Shown piece by piece: positions 6,013 through 11,727 of a DNA stretch of 12,152 bases. Position 1 is the first letter of the stretch. Each line of letters starts with the position of its first letter. Source of the DNA: JBDHRG01 sp039807445 (GTDB lineage: Bacteria > Pseudomonadota > Gammaproteobacteria > Competibacterales > Competibacteraceae); contig JBDHRG010000118.1 of NCBI GenBank assembly GCA_039807445.1, forward strand, positions 1-12,152, written 5' to 3'. The notes beneath the pieces are model-generated. The model searched no databases. It worked only from the letters and a program-made list of their open reading frames with translations, and was not told the DNA's origin. The position numbers were made by a program, and so were the translations under genes.

Positions 6013-7053
6013 ATGCGCGCCCGCCCCGCACGCCACCTGACCGCCCTGCTCCGCGATGCCCGCGGCGCGCCCGCACCGACGCTGAGCGACTGGGATGCGC
6101 TGCTGCCCTGCGCGCGCCGCCACGGCTTGCTCGGGCGTCTCGACCACGCGCTGCGCCAGGCCGGCGTCGCGGTGCCGGCGCCGGTCGCGCCGCACCTGGC
6201 TGCGGCGCGCTTCGAGGCCGCCGAGCGGGCGCGGATGCTGCGCTGGGAAGCCGACTGCGTGCGCCGCGCGCTGGCCGGCTTCGATGCGCCGCTGGTGCTG
6301 CTGAAGGGTGCGGCCTACGAGCTCGCCGGCCTGCCGTGCGCCCCGGGCCGGCTGGCCAGCGACCTCGACATCCTGGTGCCGAAGGCGCGGCTCGCCGAAG
6401 TCGAGGCGCGGCTGCTCGCCCACGGCTGGGAGCACGCCAAGACCGAGGCCTACGACCAGCGCTATTACCGCGAGTGGATGCACGAGCTGCCGCCGCTGGT
6501 GCACCGCCTGCGCGGCACGGCGGTCGACGTGCACCACACCATCCTGCCGCCCTCGGGACGGCTGAGCCCCGACGGCGCGCGGCTCCTGGCCGAGGCGCGG
6601 CCGCTGCCGGGAACGCCGTTCCACGTGCTGGCGCCGACCGACCTGGTGCTGCACAGCGCCGCGCACGCCTTCGAGGACGGCGACCTCGGCCGCGGCTTGC
6701 GCGACCTGGCCGACCTGCACGCGCTGCTGACGCACTTCGCCGCCACCGAGCCGCGCTTTGCCGAGCGGCTCGCCGAGCGCGCCCGCACCCTCGGGCTCGA
6801 ACGGCCGCTGTACTACGCGCTGCGCTATTGCCGGCGCCTGTTCGGCACCGCGCTCGCCGAGACGCTGGTAGCCGCCGCGCCCGCCGGGCGCCGGCTGATG
6901 GACCCGCTGGTCGAAGCGGCGCTGCTCGGCTCGCGCGCCGCGCCGCTGGCGGCGCAACTGCTGTACCTGCGCGCGCACTGGCTGCGGATGCCGCCGGGGC
7001 TGCTCGCGCGGCACCTCGGCCGCAAGGCGCTGCGCCGGCTGCGGCCGGCGTAG
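6013..7053 (+). CDS. Nucleotidyltransferase family protein (NTP_transf_5-like)
   Basis: This 346-residue protein carries the marks of the Pfam nucleotidyltransferase-5 family. LVLLKGAAYELAG lies at about 94-106, the metal-binding motif SDLDILV at 116-122 and a second acidic strand VDVHH at 171-175; a helical His-containing region follows (LVLHSAAHAFEDGDLGRGLRDLADLH). The spacing from Ser-Asp-x-Asp to the later Asp is that of a polymerase-beta-type active site. The target is unknown. Members of this family are often found near HPr-rel-A or exopolysaccharide loci, and here it is divergent from the kinase operon. The start at ATG 6013 is favoured by the AAGGA at 5995-5999 and the promoter-like sequence; upstream in-frame codons lie inside that promoter. 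The sequence is complete, with no membrane segment. Confidence 0.82.
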   Translation: MRARPARHLTALLRDARGAPAPTLSDWDALLPCARRHGLLGRLDHALRQAGVAVPAPVAPHLAAARFEAAERARMLRWEADCVRRALAGFDAPLVLLKGAAYELAGLPCAPGRLASDLDILVPKARLAEVEARLLAHGWEHAKTEAYDQRYYREWMHELPPLVHRLRGTAVDVHHTILPPSGRLSPDGARLLAEARPLPGTPFHVLAPTDLVLHSAAHAFEDGDLGRGLRDLADLHALLTHFAATEPRFAERLAERARTLGLERPLYYALRYCRRLFGTALAETLVAAAPAGRRLMDPLVEAALLGSRAAPLAAQLLYLRAHWLRMPPGLLARHLGRKALRRLRPA

Positions 7054-7070
7054 CACCGAACCAAAGCCGC

Positions 7071-7091
7071 CCCGGGCGGTCGATGCCCGGG
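7071..7091 (+). promoter_or_regulatory. Inverted repeat between the nucleotidyltransferase and protease genes
   Basis: CCCGGGC (7071-7077) and GCCCGGG (7085-7091) form a perfect 7-bp stem with a 7-nt loop, 18 bp after the upstream stop codon and 17 bp before the protease ribosome site. There is no T-run after it, so it is not a classic intrinsic terminator; it may act as a pause, a Rho-linked end or a leader structure. Confidence 0.35.
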
Positions 7092-7122
7092 CCCGTCGAG
7101 ACCATCCGAGGAGTTCCCGGCC

Positions 7123-8532
7123 ATGCATCCCCTGACACGTCCGCTCGGCGCCGCGCTGCTCGCGTTGGGCAGCCTGGCCGCAGCGCGCGCCGCCGAAGAC
7201 CTGCCCGACTTCACCGCGCTGGTCGAGCGCAACCTGCCGGCGGTGGTCAGCGTCAGCGTGAGCACGCCGCCCGAAGCCGGCGCCGACGCCGAGGCGCCCG
7301 CCAACCCCTTCGAGGGCACGCCGCTCGAGGAGCCGCTCAAGCGCTTCTTCGAGCAACTGCCCGAACTCGAGAAGCGCATGCCGGGGCTGCGCCCGCCACC
7401 GACGGCCTCGATCGGCTCGGGTTTCATCGTCTCCGGCGACGGCTACATCCTGAGCAATGCGCATGTGGTCGGCGAGGCGCGCACGGTCAGCGTCGGCCTG
7501 GCCGACCGGCGCCGGCTCGAAGCCACGGTGGTCGGGCGCGACGCGCGCAGCGACGTGGCGCTGCTCAAGATCGACGCCAGCGACTTGCCGACGGTCAAGA
7601 TCGGCGACTCCGATCAGCTCAGGGTCGGGCAGTGGGTGCTCGCGATCGGCTCGCCGTTCGGCTTCGAATCGAGCGCGACGGTCGGCATCGTCAGCGCGCT
7701 CGGCCGCAGCCTGCCGAGCGACTCCTACGTGCCCTTCATCCAGACCGACGCCGCGGTCAACCCGGGCAACTCGGGCGGCCCGCTGTTCGACACCGAAGGC
7801 CGGGTGGTCGGCATCAATTCGCAGATCTACAGCCGCTCGGGCGGCTACCAGGGGCTGTCGTTCGCGATCCCGATCAAGGTGGCGATGGATGTCGCCGAGC
7901 AGCTGAAGACGCGCGGCCGGGTCGCGCGCGGCTGGCTCGGCGTGACCATCCAGGATCTGACACCCGAGCTGGCCAAATCCTTCGGGCTCGATGCGCCGCG
8001 CGGCGCGCTGATCGCCCAGGTGCAGCCCGGCGGGCCGGCGGCGAAGGCAGGGCTGAAGCCGGGCGACATCGTGCTCGCCTACGATGGCAGGCCGCTGGCG
8101 CGCTCGGGCGAGCTGCCGCCGCGCGTCGGCGCGACCGCGCCGGGGAGCAGCGTCAAGCTGACGCTGTTCCGCGACGGCCGCGAAACCGAGCTCGCGCTGA
8201 CCGTCGGCGAGCTGTCCGAGGCGGTCGCCGGCAGCGCCAAGGCGCCGGCGCCGGCCGGCAACCCGCTCGGTGCGACGCTGGCCGAGCTCGAGGCCGACGC
8301 CAGGGCGCGCGGCGAGCGCGGCGTGCGCGTGCGCGAGCTGACGCCCAATGGGCCGGCCGCGCGCGCCGGGCTGCGTCCCGGCGATGTCATCGAGCGCGTG
8401 CGCGATCGCGTGGTCGACGACGTGCCGGCGGCGCTGGAAGCGCTGCGCGCCGCACCGCGCGGCACGCCGCTCCCGCTGCTGGTGCGCCGCGGTGACGCGG
8501 CGCTGTTCCTGGCCGTGACCCTCGCCGACTGA
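7123..8532 (+). CDS. Do-family (DegP/DegQ/MucD) periplasmic serine endoprotease
   Basis: This 469-residue protein has the complete Do-family order. A signal peptide covers residues 1-24 (LGAALLALGSLAAARA, then AED). A trypsin-like domain follows with the catalytic triad His114 (SNAHVV), Asp144 (SDVALLKID) and Ser217 (GNSGGP). Two PDZ domains lie at about 268-360 (GWLGVTIQDLT, then GPAAKAGLKPGDIVLAYDG) and about 375-465 (GPAARAGLRPGDVIERV). These proteases degrade or refold misfolded envelope proteins. GAGGAG at 7108-7113, nine bases before the ATG, fixes the start. The length and the short region before the protease domain suit DegQ or MucD better than DegP, but I cannot separate the paralogues from one sequence. 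It lies 69 bp after the nucleotidyltransferase gene on the same strand and may be partly co-transcribed. Confidence 0.93.
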   Translation: MHPLTRPLGAALLALGSLAAARAAEDLPDFTALVERNLPAVVSVSVSTPPEAGADAEAPANPFEGTPLEEPLKRFFEQLPELEKRMPGLRPPPTASIGSGFIVSGDGYILSNAHVVGEARTVSVGLADRRRLEATVVGRDARSDVALLKIDASDLPTVKIGDSDQLRVGQWVLAIGSPFGFESSATVGIVSALGRSLPSDSYVPFIQTDAAVNPGNSGGPLFDTEGRVVGINSQIYSRSGGYQGLSFAIPIKVAMDVAEQLKTRGRVARGWLGVTIQDLTPELAKSFGLDAPRGALIAQVQPGGPAAKAGLKPGDIVLAYDGRPLARSGELPPRVGATAPGSSVKLTLFRDGRETELALTVGELSEAVAGSAKAPAPAGNPLGATLAELEADARARGERGVRVRELTPNGPAARAGLRPGDVIERVRDRVVDDVPAALEALRAAPRGTPLPLLVRRGDAALFLAVTLAD

Positions 8533-8551
8533 AGCGGGCACCGGCCCCGCA

Positions 8552-8580
8552 TGGACGATGGCCGGCGAGTCAGACACAAT
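8552..8580 (+). promoter_or_regulatory. Weak candidate promoter for the DedA gene
   Basis: TGGACG (8552-8557) and CACAAT (8575-8580) are each a four-of-six match to the sigma-70 boxes with an ideal 17-bp spacer. Transcription would begin at about 8587, inside the hairpin described at 8583-8611. Confidence 0.35.
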
Positions 8581-8582
8581 GG

Positions 8583-8611
8583 CCGGGCGCGCCCGCCGCC
8601 GGCGCGCCCGG
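8583..8611 (+). promoter_or_regulatory. Strong GC hairpin between the protease and DedA genes
   Basis: CCGGGCGCGCC (8583-8593) and GGCGCGCCCGG (8601-8611) are a perfect 11-bp inverted repeat with a 7-nt loop. It lies 50 bp after the protease stop and 39 bp before the DedA start. No T-run follows, so it could be a terminator stem without a tail, an mRNA-stabilising end for the protease transcript, or a structured DedA leader. Confidence 0.45.
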
Positions 8612-8649
8612 GCGGGCCCGGCGACCCGCCCCGCGGGAGAACGATACCG

Positions 8650-9258
8650 ATGTTCGAAAACGTCCAACACCTGATCGAACAGTACGGCTACCTGACCATC
8701 CTGGTCTGGACCTTCATCGAAGGCGAGACCGTGGTCATCGTCGCCGGCGTGCTGGCGAAGCTGGGCCATCTGGAACTGCCGTGGGTGATCGTCAGCGCGC
8801 TGGCCGGCAGCCTGTGCGGCGATCAGTTCTACTTCTTCATCGGCCGCAGGCAGGGCAAGAAGCTGCTCGACAAGCACCCGAAGTGGGCGCGGCGAGTCGC
8901 GTGGATCAACCGCCACCTCGAGCGCCACCGCGACCTGCTGGTGCTGACCTTCCGCTTCTATTACGGCGTGCGCAACATCACGCCGTTCGTGATCGGCGCC
9001 AGCGACATCTCGGCCAAGCGCTTCTTCGTGCTGAACGCGATCGGCGCGGTGATCTGGGCGATCAGCTTCGCCGGCGCCGGCTACCTGTTCGGCCACGCGA
9101 TGGAGACGGTCCTCGGCAACGTGCACGATGCGCAGCTCTACATCCTCGGCGCCGTGGTGCTGCTGGCGCTGGCCGCGTGGCTGGTGATGCGCTGGCGCCG
9201 CCGCGTGCGCGACCGCGAGATCGCCGCCGCCGCCACGAGCGTCGAACCGGAAGCCTAG
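8650..9258 (+). CDS. DedA family integral membrane protein (VTT/SNARE-associated domain)
   Basis: This 202-residue protein has DedA hallmarks: an early acidic motif (FIEGETVVIVAG, residues 22-33), the Gly-rich segment GSLCGDQFYFFIGRRQG at 53-69, and the Arg motif TFRFYYGVRNITPFVIGAS at 100-118. Membrane segments are visible at about 12-35, 43-65, 122-148 and 163-182, with a basic, probably cytoplasmic end (RWRRRVRDRE). DedA proteins are inner-membrane transporters; several members flip undecaprenyl phosphate or phospholipids and support envelope homeostasis. The glycine/aspartate and arginine motifs needed in characterised members are present. ATG 8650 is supported by GGGAG about ten bases upstream. 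The TAG stop (9256-9258) lies within ten bases of the inserted transposase sequence, so the natural downstream region is probably lost. Confidence 0.9.
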   Translation: MFENVQHLIEQYGYLTILVWTFIEGETVVIVAGVLAKLGHLELPWVIVSALAGSLCGDQFYFFIGRRQGKKLLDKHPKWARRVAWINRHLERHRDLLVLTFRFYYGVRNITPFVIGASDISAKRFFVLNAIGAVIWAISFAGAGYLFGHAMETVLGNVHDAQLYILGAVVLLALAAWLVMRWRRRVRDREIAAAATSVEPEA

Positions 9259-9793
9259 TAGTTCGTCACGGTTGCACTGCAGGGTAAAGGTGTTTGAGCT
9301 TGATACGGGCGTCGGCGGTGGTGAAGCGCCAGTCGATGCGGGCGTGGCTGGCATTGCGGCGAGCCTCCCAGGCGGCGACCTGCCGTGCCAGATGGACGCG
9401 GTTGTCCATCCGCTCGGCCAGGCACTGGCGCGCCAGGATGCTCAGCTCCAGCTCCGCCCTGCCGAGCCAGCTGCCGTGCTTGGGTGTGTAGTGGATGTCG
9501 AGCTTGGCGGCCAGGCGCCGCGCCTCGGCGGGCGGGAAAGCCGCGTAGAGCGAGGCGGCGGTGTGGGTGTTGAGGTTGTCCATCACCCGCACGACGCGCT
9601 CGGCCTGGTGGACATGCACGTCCACCAAGTCCTTGATGACATGGGCGAAATCCAGCGCGGTGCGCCGCTGGGTGACTTCGACCTGGCCCCAGACCTCCAG
9701 CGGCGCATAGAGCATGAAGAGGTTGGCCGTGCCGGGGCGCTCGTACTCGCAGTCCTGGCGCACAGGCACGCCGGGCTGCGCGGGCAAAGGTGT
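9259..9793 (-). mobile_element. Remnant of an IS630-family insertion sequence
   Basis: The segment between the DedA stop and the CRISPR array holds only the 3' part of an IS630-type transposase. The 5' part, the first catalytic Asp and the upstream terminal repeat are missing. I could not identify an inverted-repeat end with confidence; the downstream end is probably within 9257-9266, next to a TA dinucleotide as expected for IS630 targets. Confidence 0.65.
9266..9793 (-). pseudogene. 5'-truncated IS630 family transposase
   Basis: The minus-strand frame encodes about 175 residues matching the C-terminal half of IS630-type DDE transposases: PAQPGVPVRQDCEYERPGTA, then VMDNLNTHTAASLYAAFPP with the second catalytic Asp, YTPKHGSWLGRAELELSIL with the final Glu, and an end at KLKHLYPAVQP. 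A complete protein would be roughly 340-370 residues. Here similarity stops near 9793, where a TGA lies a few codons upstream in frame. The helix-turn-helix region and first catalytic Asp are absent, so it cannot be active. It is fused end to end with the CRISPR array region, which implies a deletion or recombination after insertion. Confidence 0.85.
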
Positions 9794-9821
9794 CGCCGAT
9801 CACGCACTGGCGCCCGTTGCC

Positions 9822-9969
9822 GTTCACTGCCGAATAGGCAGCTCAGAAAATCAATGCCTCCAACCCGCCGGCGGCAAGCTCGTTCACTGCCGAATAGGCA
9901 GCTCAGAAAGTACAGCGGGCGCGGTGCTGGCAGTGCTCTCCGTTCACTGCCGAATAAGCAGCTCAGAAA
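9822..9969 (+). CRISPR. Orphan type I-F style CRISPR mini-array (3 repeats, 2 spacers)
   Basis: Three 28-bp repeats at 9822-9849, 9882-9909 and 9942-9969 begin GTTCACTGCC and end GCAGCTCAGAAA. They are separated by two unrelated 32-bp spacers at 9850-9881 and 9910-9941. Repeat length, spacer length and the CTGCC/GGCAG hairpin match type I-F arrays. The first two repeats are identical; the third has one change (A for G at 9957) that breaks a stem pair, as is usual for a trailer-end repeat, so the leader should be on the left. There the flank is only 28 bp long before the truncated transposase. No cas gene is present in this window. Any ORFs predicted across the array are artefacts. Confidence 0.93.
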
Positions 9970-9984
9970 GGCTCGGACTTCCCG

Positions 9985-10110
9985 GTCGAGTCAGCCTGCC
10001 GTCGGCGAACGTGTAGCCCTTGACGTTGTCGATCAGCGCGGCGCGGCTTCGGCGGCGAGCGCGGCGCCCAGCGCCAGGCCCAGCAGGGTCTTCGGTAGCA
10101 CTGCCTTCAT
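9985..10110 (-). pseudogene. 5' fragment of an amidohydrolase-like gene, frameshifted and truncated
   Basis: ATG 10108-10110 has an excellent ribosome site (GAGGAG, seven bases upstream) and starts a signal peptide (MKAVLPKTLLGLALGAAL, then AAEAAPR) that hits TGA at 10033-10035. In the next frame the coding sense continues as ALIDNVKGYTFADGRL, which resembles the first mature residues of secreted imidazolonepropionase-like amidohydrolases. A one-base frameshift near 10036-10045 explains the break. About 16 codons later, near 9985, similarity ends and the CRISPR trailer begins; the metal-binding body of the enzyme is absent. The family call rests on a short stretch, but the ribosome site and signal peptide make a former secreted-protein gene likely. 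Confidence 0.6.
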
Positions 10111-10226
10111 GAGTTTTCTCCTCTCCCGAAATGGTGCCGCCGTCGCCGGCGGCGCGGATGCATCGCTCAACCCTGCCCCGAACCGACGACTCGTCGCTCC
10201 CCCTGCGGGAGGATGGCGGGCGCAGC

Positions 10227-11279
10227 CTATTCGTTCCGCGGTCGGCCGCGGCGGCTGCCGCGGCGCTCGGTGCTGGCGCCCGGCGCGGCGCCGGCGAGCG
10301 GGTCGAGTTCGCCGCGCAGCTGCGCCCTGGCGCCGGTCGAGATCTCGCCGAGCGTCGCCACCAGGGTCTCGAGATCGGGCTTAGGCCCGGGGACGTAGGC
10401 GTCCATCGCCGCGCGCATCGCCACCAGGTGCTCGGGACTGGTGCCGCAGCAGCCGCCGACGATGCGCGCGCCGGCATCGAGCGCCAGACGCACGTACTGC
10501 GCCATCAGCGCGGGGGTGCCGTCGTAGCGGATCGCGCCGTCGACGTACGCGGGGATGCCGCAGTTGGCCTTGGCCACCAGCACCGCGCCAGGCTGCGCGG
10601 CCGCGGCCAGGTTGGCGAGACAGGCGACGGTCTCGGCGGCACCGACGCCGCAGTTGCAGCCGCAGGCGGCCGGGTGCAGGCGCCCGGCGAGCTCGGCGAG
10701 CTCGTGCGGCGTGACGCCCATCATCGTGCGGCCGTTGGTGTCGAAGGACAGCGTCGTCACCACCGGCAAGCCGGCCGTCGAGGCCCCGGCGACCGCCGCC
10801 TCGAGCTCTTCGCGCGACGACAGCGTCTCGATCCACAGCACGTCGACGCCGCCGTCGGCGAGCGCCTGCGCCTGCTCGGCGAAGGCGGCGACGGCGTCGT
10901 CGAAGGCCAGCGGCCCGAGCGGCGCGAGGATCTCGCCGCTCGGCCCGATCGAGCCGGCGACCGCGACCGGGCGCCCGGCGGCATCGGCGACTTCGCGCGC
11001 CAGCCGCGCGGCGGCCCGGTTCAGCTCGGCGACGCGGTCCTCGGCCCGGTGCAGCCTGAGCCGGTAGCGGCTGCCGCCGAAGCTGTTGCTGAGGATGATG
11101 TCGGCGCCGGCCTCGACGAAGCGCTGGTGCAGCGCGCGGATGCGCTCGGGGTGGTCGACGTTCCACAGCTCGGGCGCATCGCCGGCCTGCAGCCCGACCT
11201 TGAACAGGTTGGTGCCGGTGGCACCGTCGGCGAGCAGGTAGGGGCGGCTTGCCAGCAGGTCGAGGAAGCGGTTGCTCAT
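10227..11279 (-). CDS. bmt: Betaine/homocysteine S-methyltransferase family protein (Bmt type)
   Basis: This 350-residue cobalamin-independent methyltransferase has the Pfam S-methyl-transferase barrel. Near the start it has LADGATGTNLF (16-26), then ILSNSFGGSRYRL (62-74) and SIGPSGEILAPLG (110-122). The three zinc cysteines are visible: Cys210 in GCNCGVG and Cys277/Cys278 in GGCCGTSPEHL. The opening and overall length match bacterial Bmt enzymes, which use glycine betaine (or another methyl donor) to turn homocysteine into methionine. The C-terminal tail (RRGSRRGRPRNE) is basic and probably disordered. ATG 11277-11279 is set by AGGAG seven bases upstream; longer in-frame starts have no support. 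Donor specificity is not certain from sequence. It is divergent from the PIN/RHH remnant. Confidence 0.85.
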   Translation of the reverse strand: MSNRFLDLLASRPYLLADGATGTNLFKVGLQAGDAPELWNVDHPERIRALHQRFVEAGADIILSNSFGGSRYRLRLHRAEDRVAELNRAAARLAREVADAAGRPVAVAGSIGPSGEILAPLGPLAFDDAVAAFAEQAQALADGGVDVLWIETLSSREELEAAVAGASTAGLPVVTTLSFDTNGRTMMGVTPHELAELAGRLHPAACGCNCGVGAAETVACLANLAAAAQPGAVLVAKANCGIPAYVDGAIRYDGTPALMAQYVRLALDAGARIVGGCCGTSPEHLVAMRAAMDAYVPGPKPDLETLVATLGEISTGARAQLRGELDPLAGAAPGASTERRGSRRGRPRNE

Positions 11280-11317
11280 TAGGCGACTCCTGCAGTGGAA
11301 CGTGCGTTGCCAGCCCG

Positions 11318-11425
11318 TGCACGATTGTGACGCACAATGTCCGGGACTTCTCGCGTGGCGAACTCGTCTTCGCGCACGTGCCGGCCCGCACGCTGCAAAG
11401 CGTACTCGCGTCGCTTCAGCACTGA
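11318..11425 (+). pseudogene. C-terminal remnant of a PIN-domain toxin
   Basis: In this frame the residues CTIVTHNVRDFSRGEL and then VFAHVPARTLQSVLASLQH end at TGA 11423-11425. The Thr-His-Asn-x-x-Asp-Phe pattern is the last conserved acidic motif of PIN ribonucleases. Only about 35 residues remain; upstream the frame runs into the methyltransferase ribosome site without PIN similarity, and no start is available. The stop is 12 bp before the RHH gene start and abuts its ribosome site, the spacing of a former toxin-antitoxin operon. Confidence 0.6.
11324..11338. promoter_or_regulatory. Perfect inverted repeat ATTGTG-ACG-CACAAT
   Basis: This 6-3-6 perfect dyad lies about 45 bp upstream of the methyltransferase ATG and 100 bp upstream of the RHH gene. 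Its position would suit an operator for the divergent pair. It also falls inside the PIN remnant, so its symmetry may be incidental to old coding sequence. Confidence 0.3.
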
Positions 11426-11437
11426 GGAGAATCCACG

Positions 11438-11692
11438 ATGAGCAAGAGCAAGGGGTTCGCCCTGCGGCTGCCCGAGCACGAACGTGAACGTGCCCAGGCG
11501 CTCGCACGCGAGTTGGGGATATCCGAGAACCGCCTGTACGCCGAACTGATTCACGACGGGCTGCTGATGCGCGAGCAGATGCATTACATGACCAGACTGC
11601 GCGAGCTGGGGAGCGCGGTTTCGCGCGAAGAGGCGTTGGCGCTGCTCGACAAGGTCCCGGACGTCGAACCGGATCCGGTCGATCGTTTCTGA
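11438..11692 (+). CDS. Ribbon-helix-helix (CopG-like) protein, probable antitoxin
   Basis: This 84-residue protein starts with the strand-helix-helix pattern of RHH DNA-binding proteins: KGFALRLPEHERERAQALAR (strand and first helix), ELGISENRLYAELIHDGLLM (turn and second helix). An acidic C-terminal helix and tail follow (REEALALLDKVPDVEPDPVD), suitable for wrapping a toxin. Such proteins dimerise, bind operator DNA and often neutralise a PIN toxin. Here the preceding toxin gene is reduced to its last ~35 codons, so this looks like an orphan antitoxin. The start is set by GAGGAG at 11424-11429, eight bases upstream, overlapping the PIN stop. It converges with the ETF-like gene, 35 bp apart, and I see no terminator hairpin between them. 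Confidence 0.72.
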   Translation: MSKSKGFALRLPEHERERAQALARELGISENRLYAELIHDGLLMREQMHYMTRLRELGSAVSREEALALLDKVPDVEPDPVDRF

Positions 11693-11727
11693 ACGCATCG
11701 AGTCCACCCGTCACCCCGAGACCCGGC

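Noticed and set aside
5791..9354. A very long open frame on the minus strand continuous with the Tat-protein gene
   Set aside because: It lies antisense to the nucleotidyltransferase, protease and DedA genes, has shadow composition (runs of Arg, Ala, Gln, Asp) and no recognisable domain. Only its last 191 codons, with their own ribosome site and Tat signal, are a gene.
9822..9969. Array as part of a type I-F3 CRISPR-associated Tn7-like transposon
   Set aside because: Short arrays with a deviant last repeat occur in such elements, but no tns, tniQ or cas gene and no Tn7-like end is visible in the window.
9272..10384. Plus-strand frame with a repeated RSLPNRQLRK peptide
   Set aside because: The peptide repeat is the translation of the CRISPR repeats. 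The frame also crosses the transposase antisense and has no coding signal.
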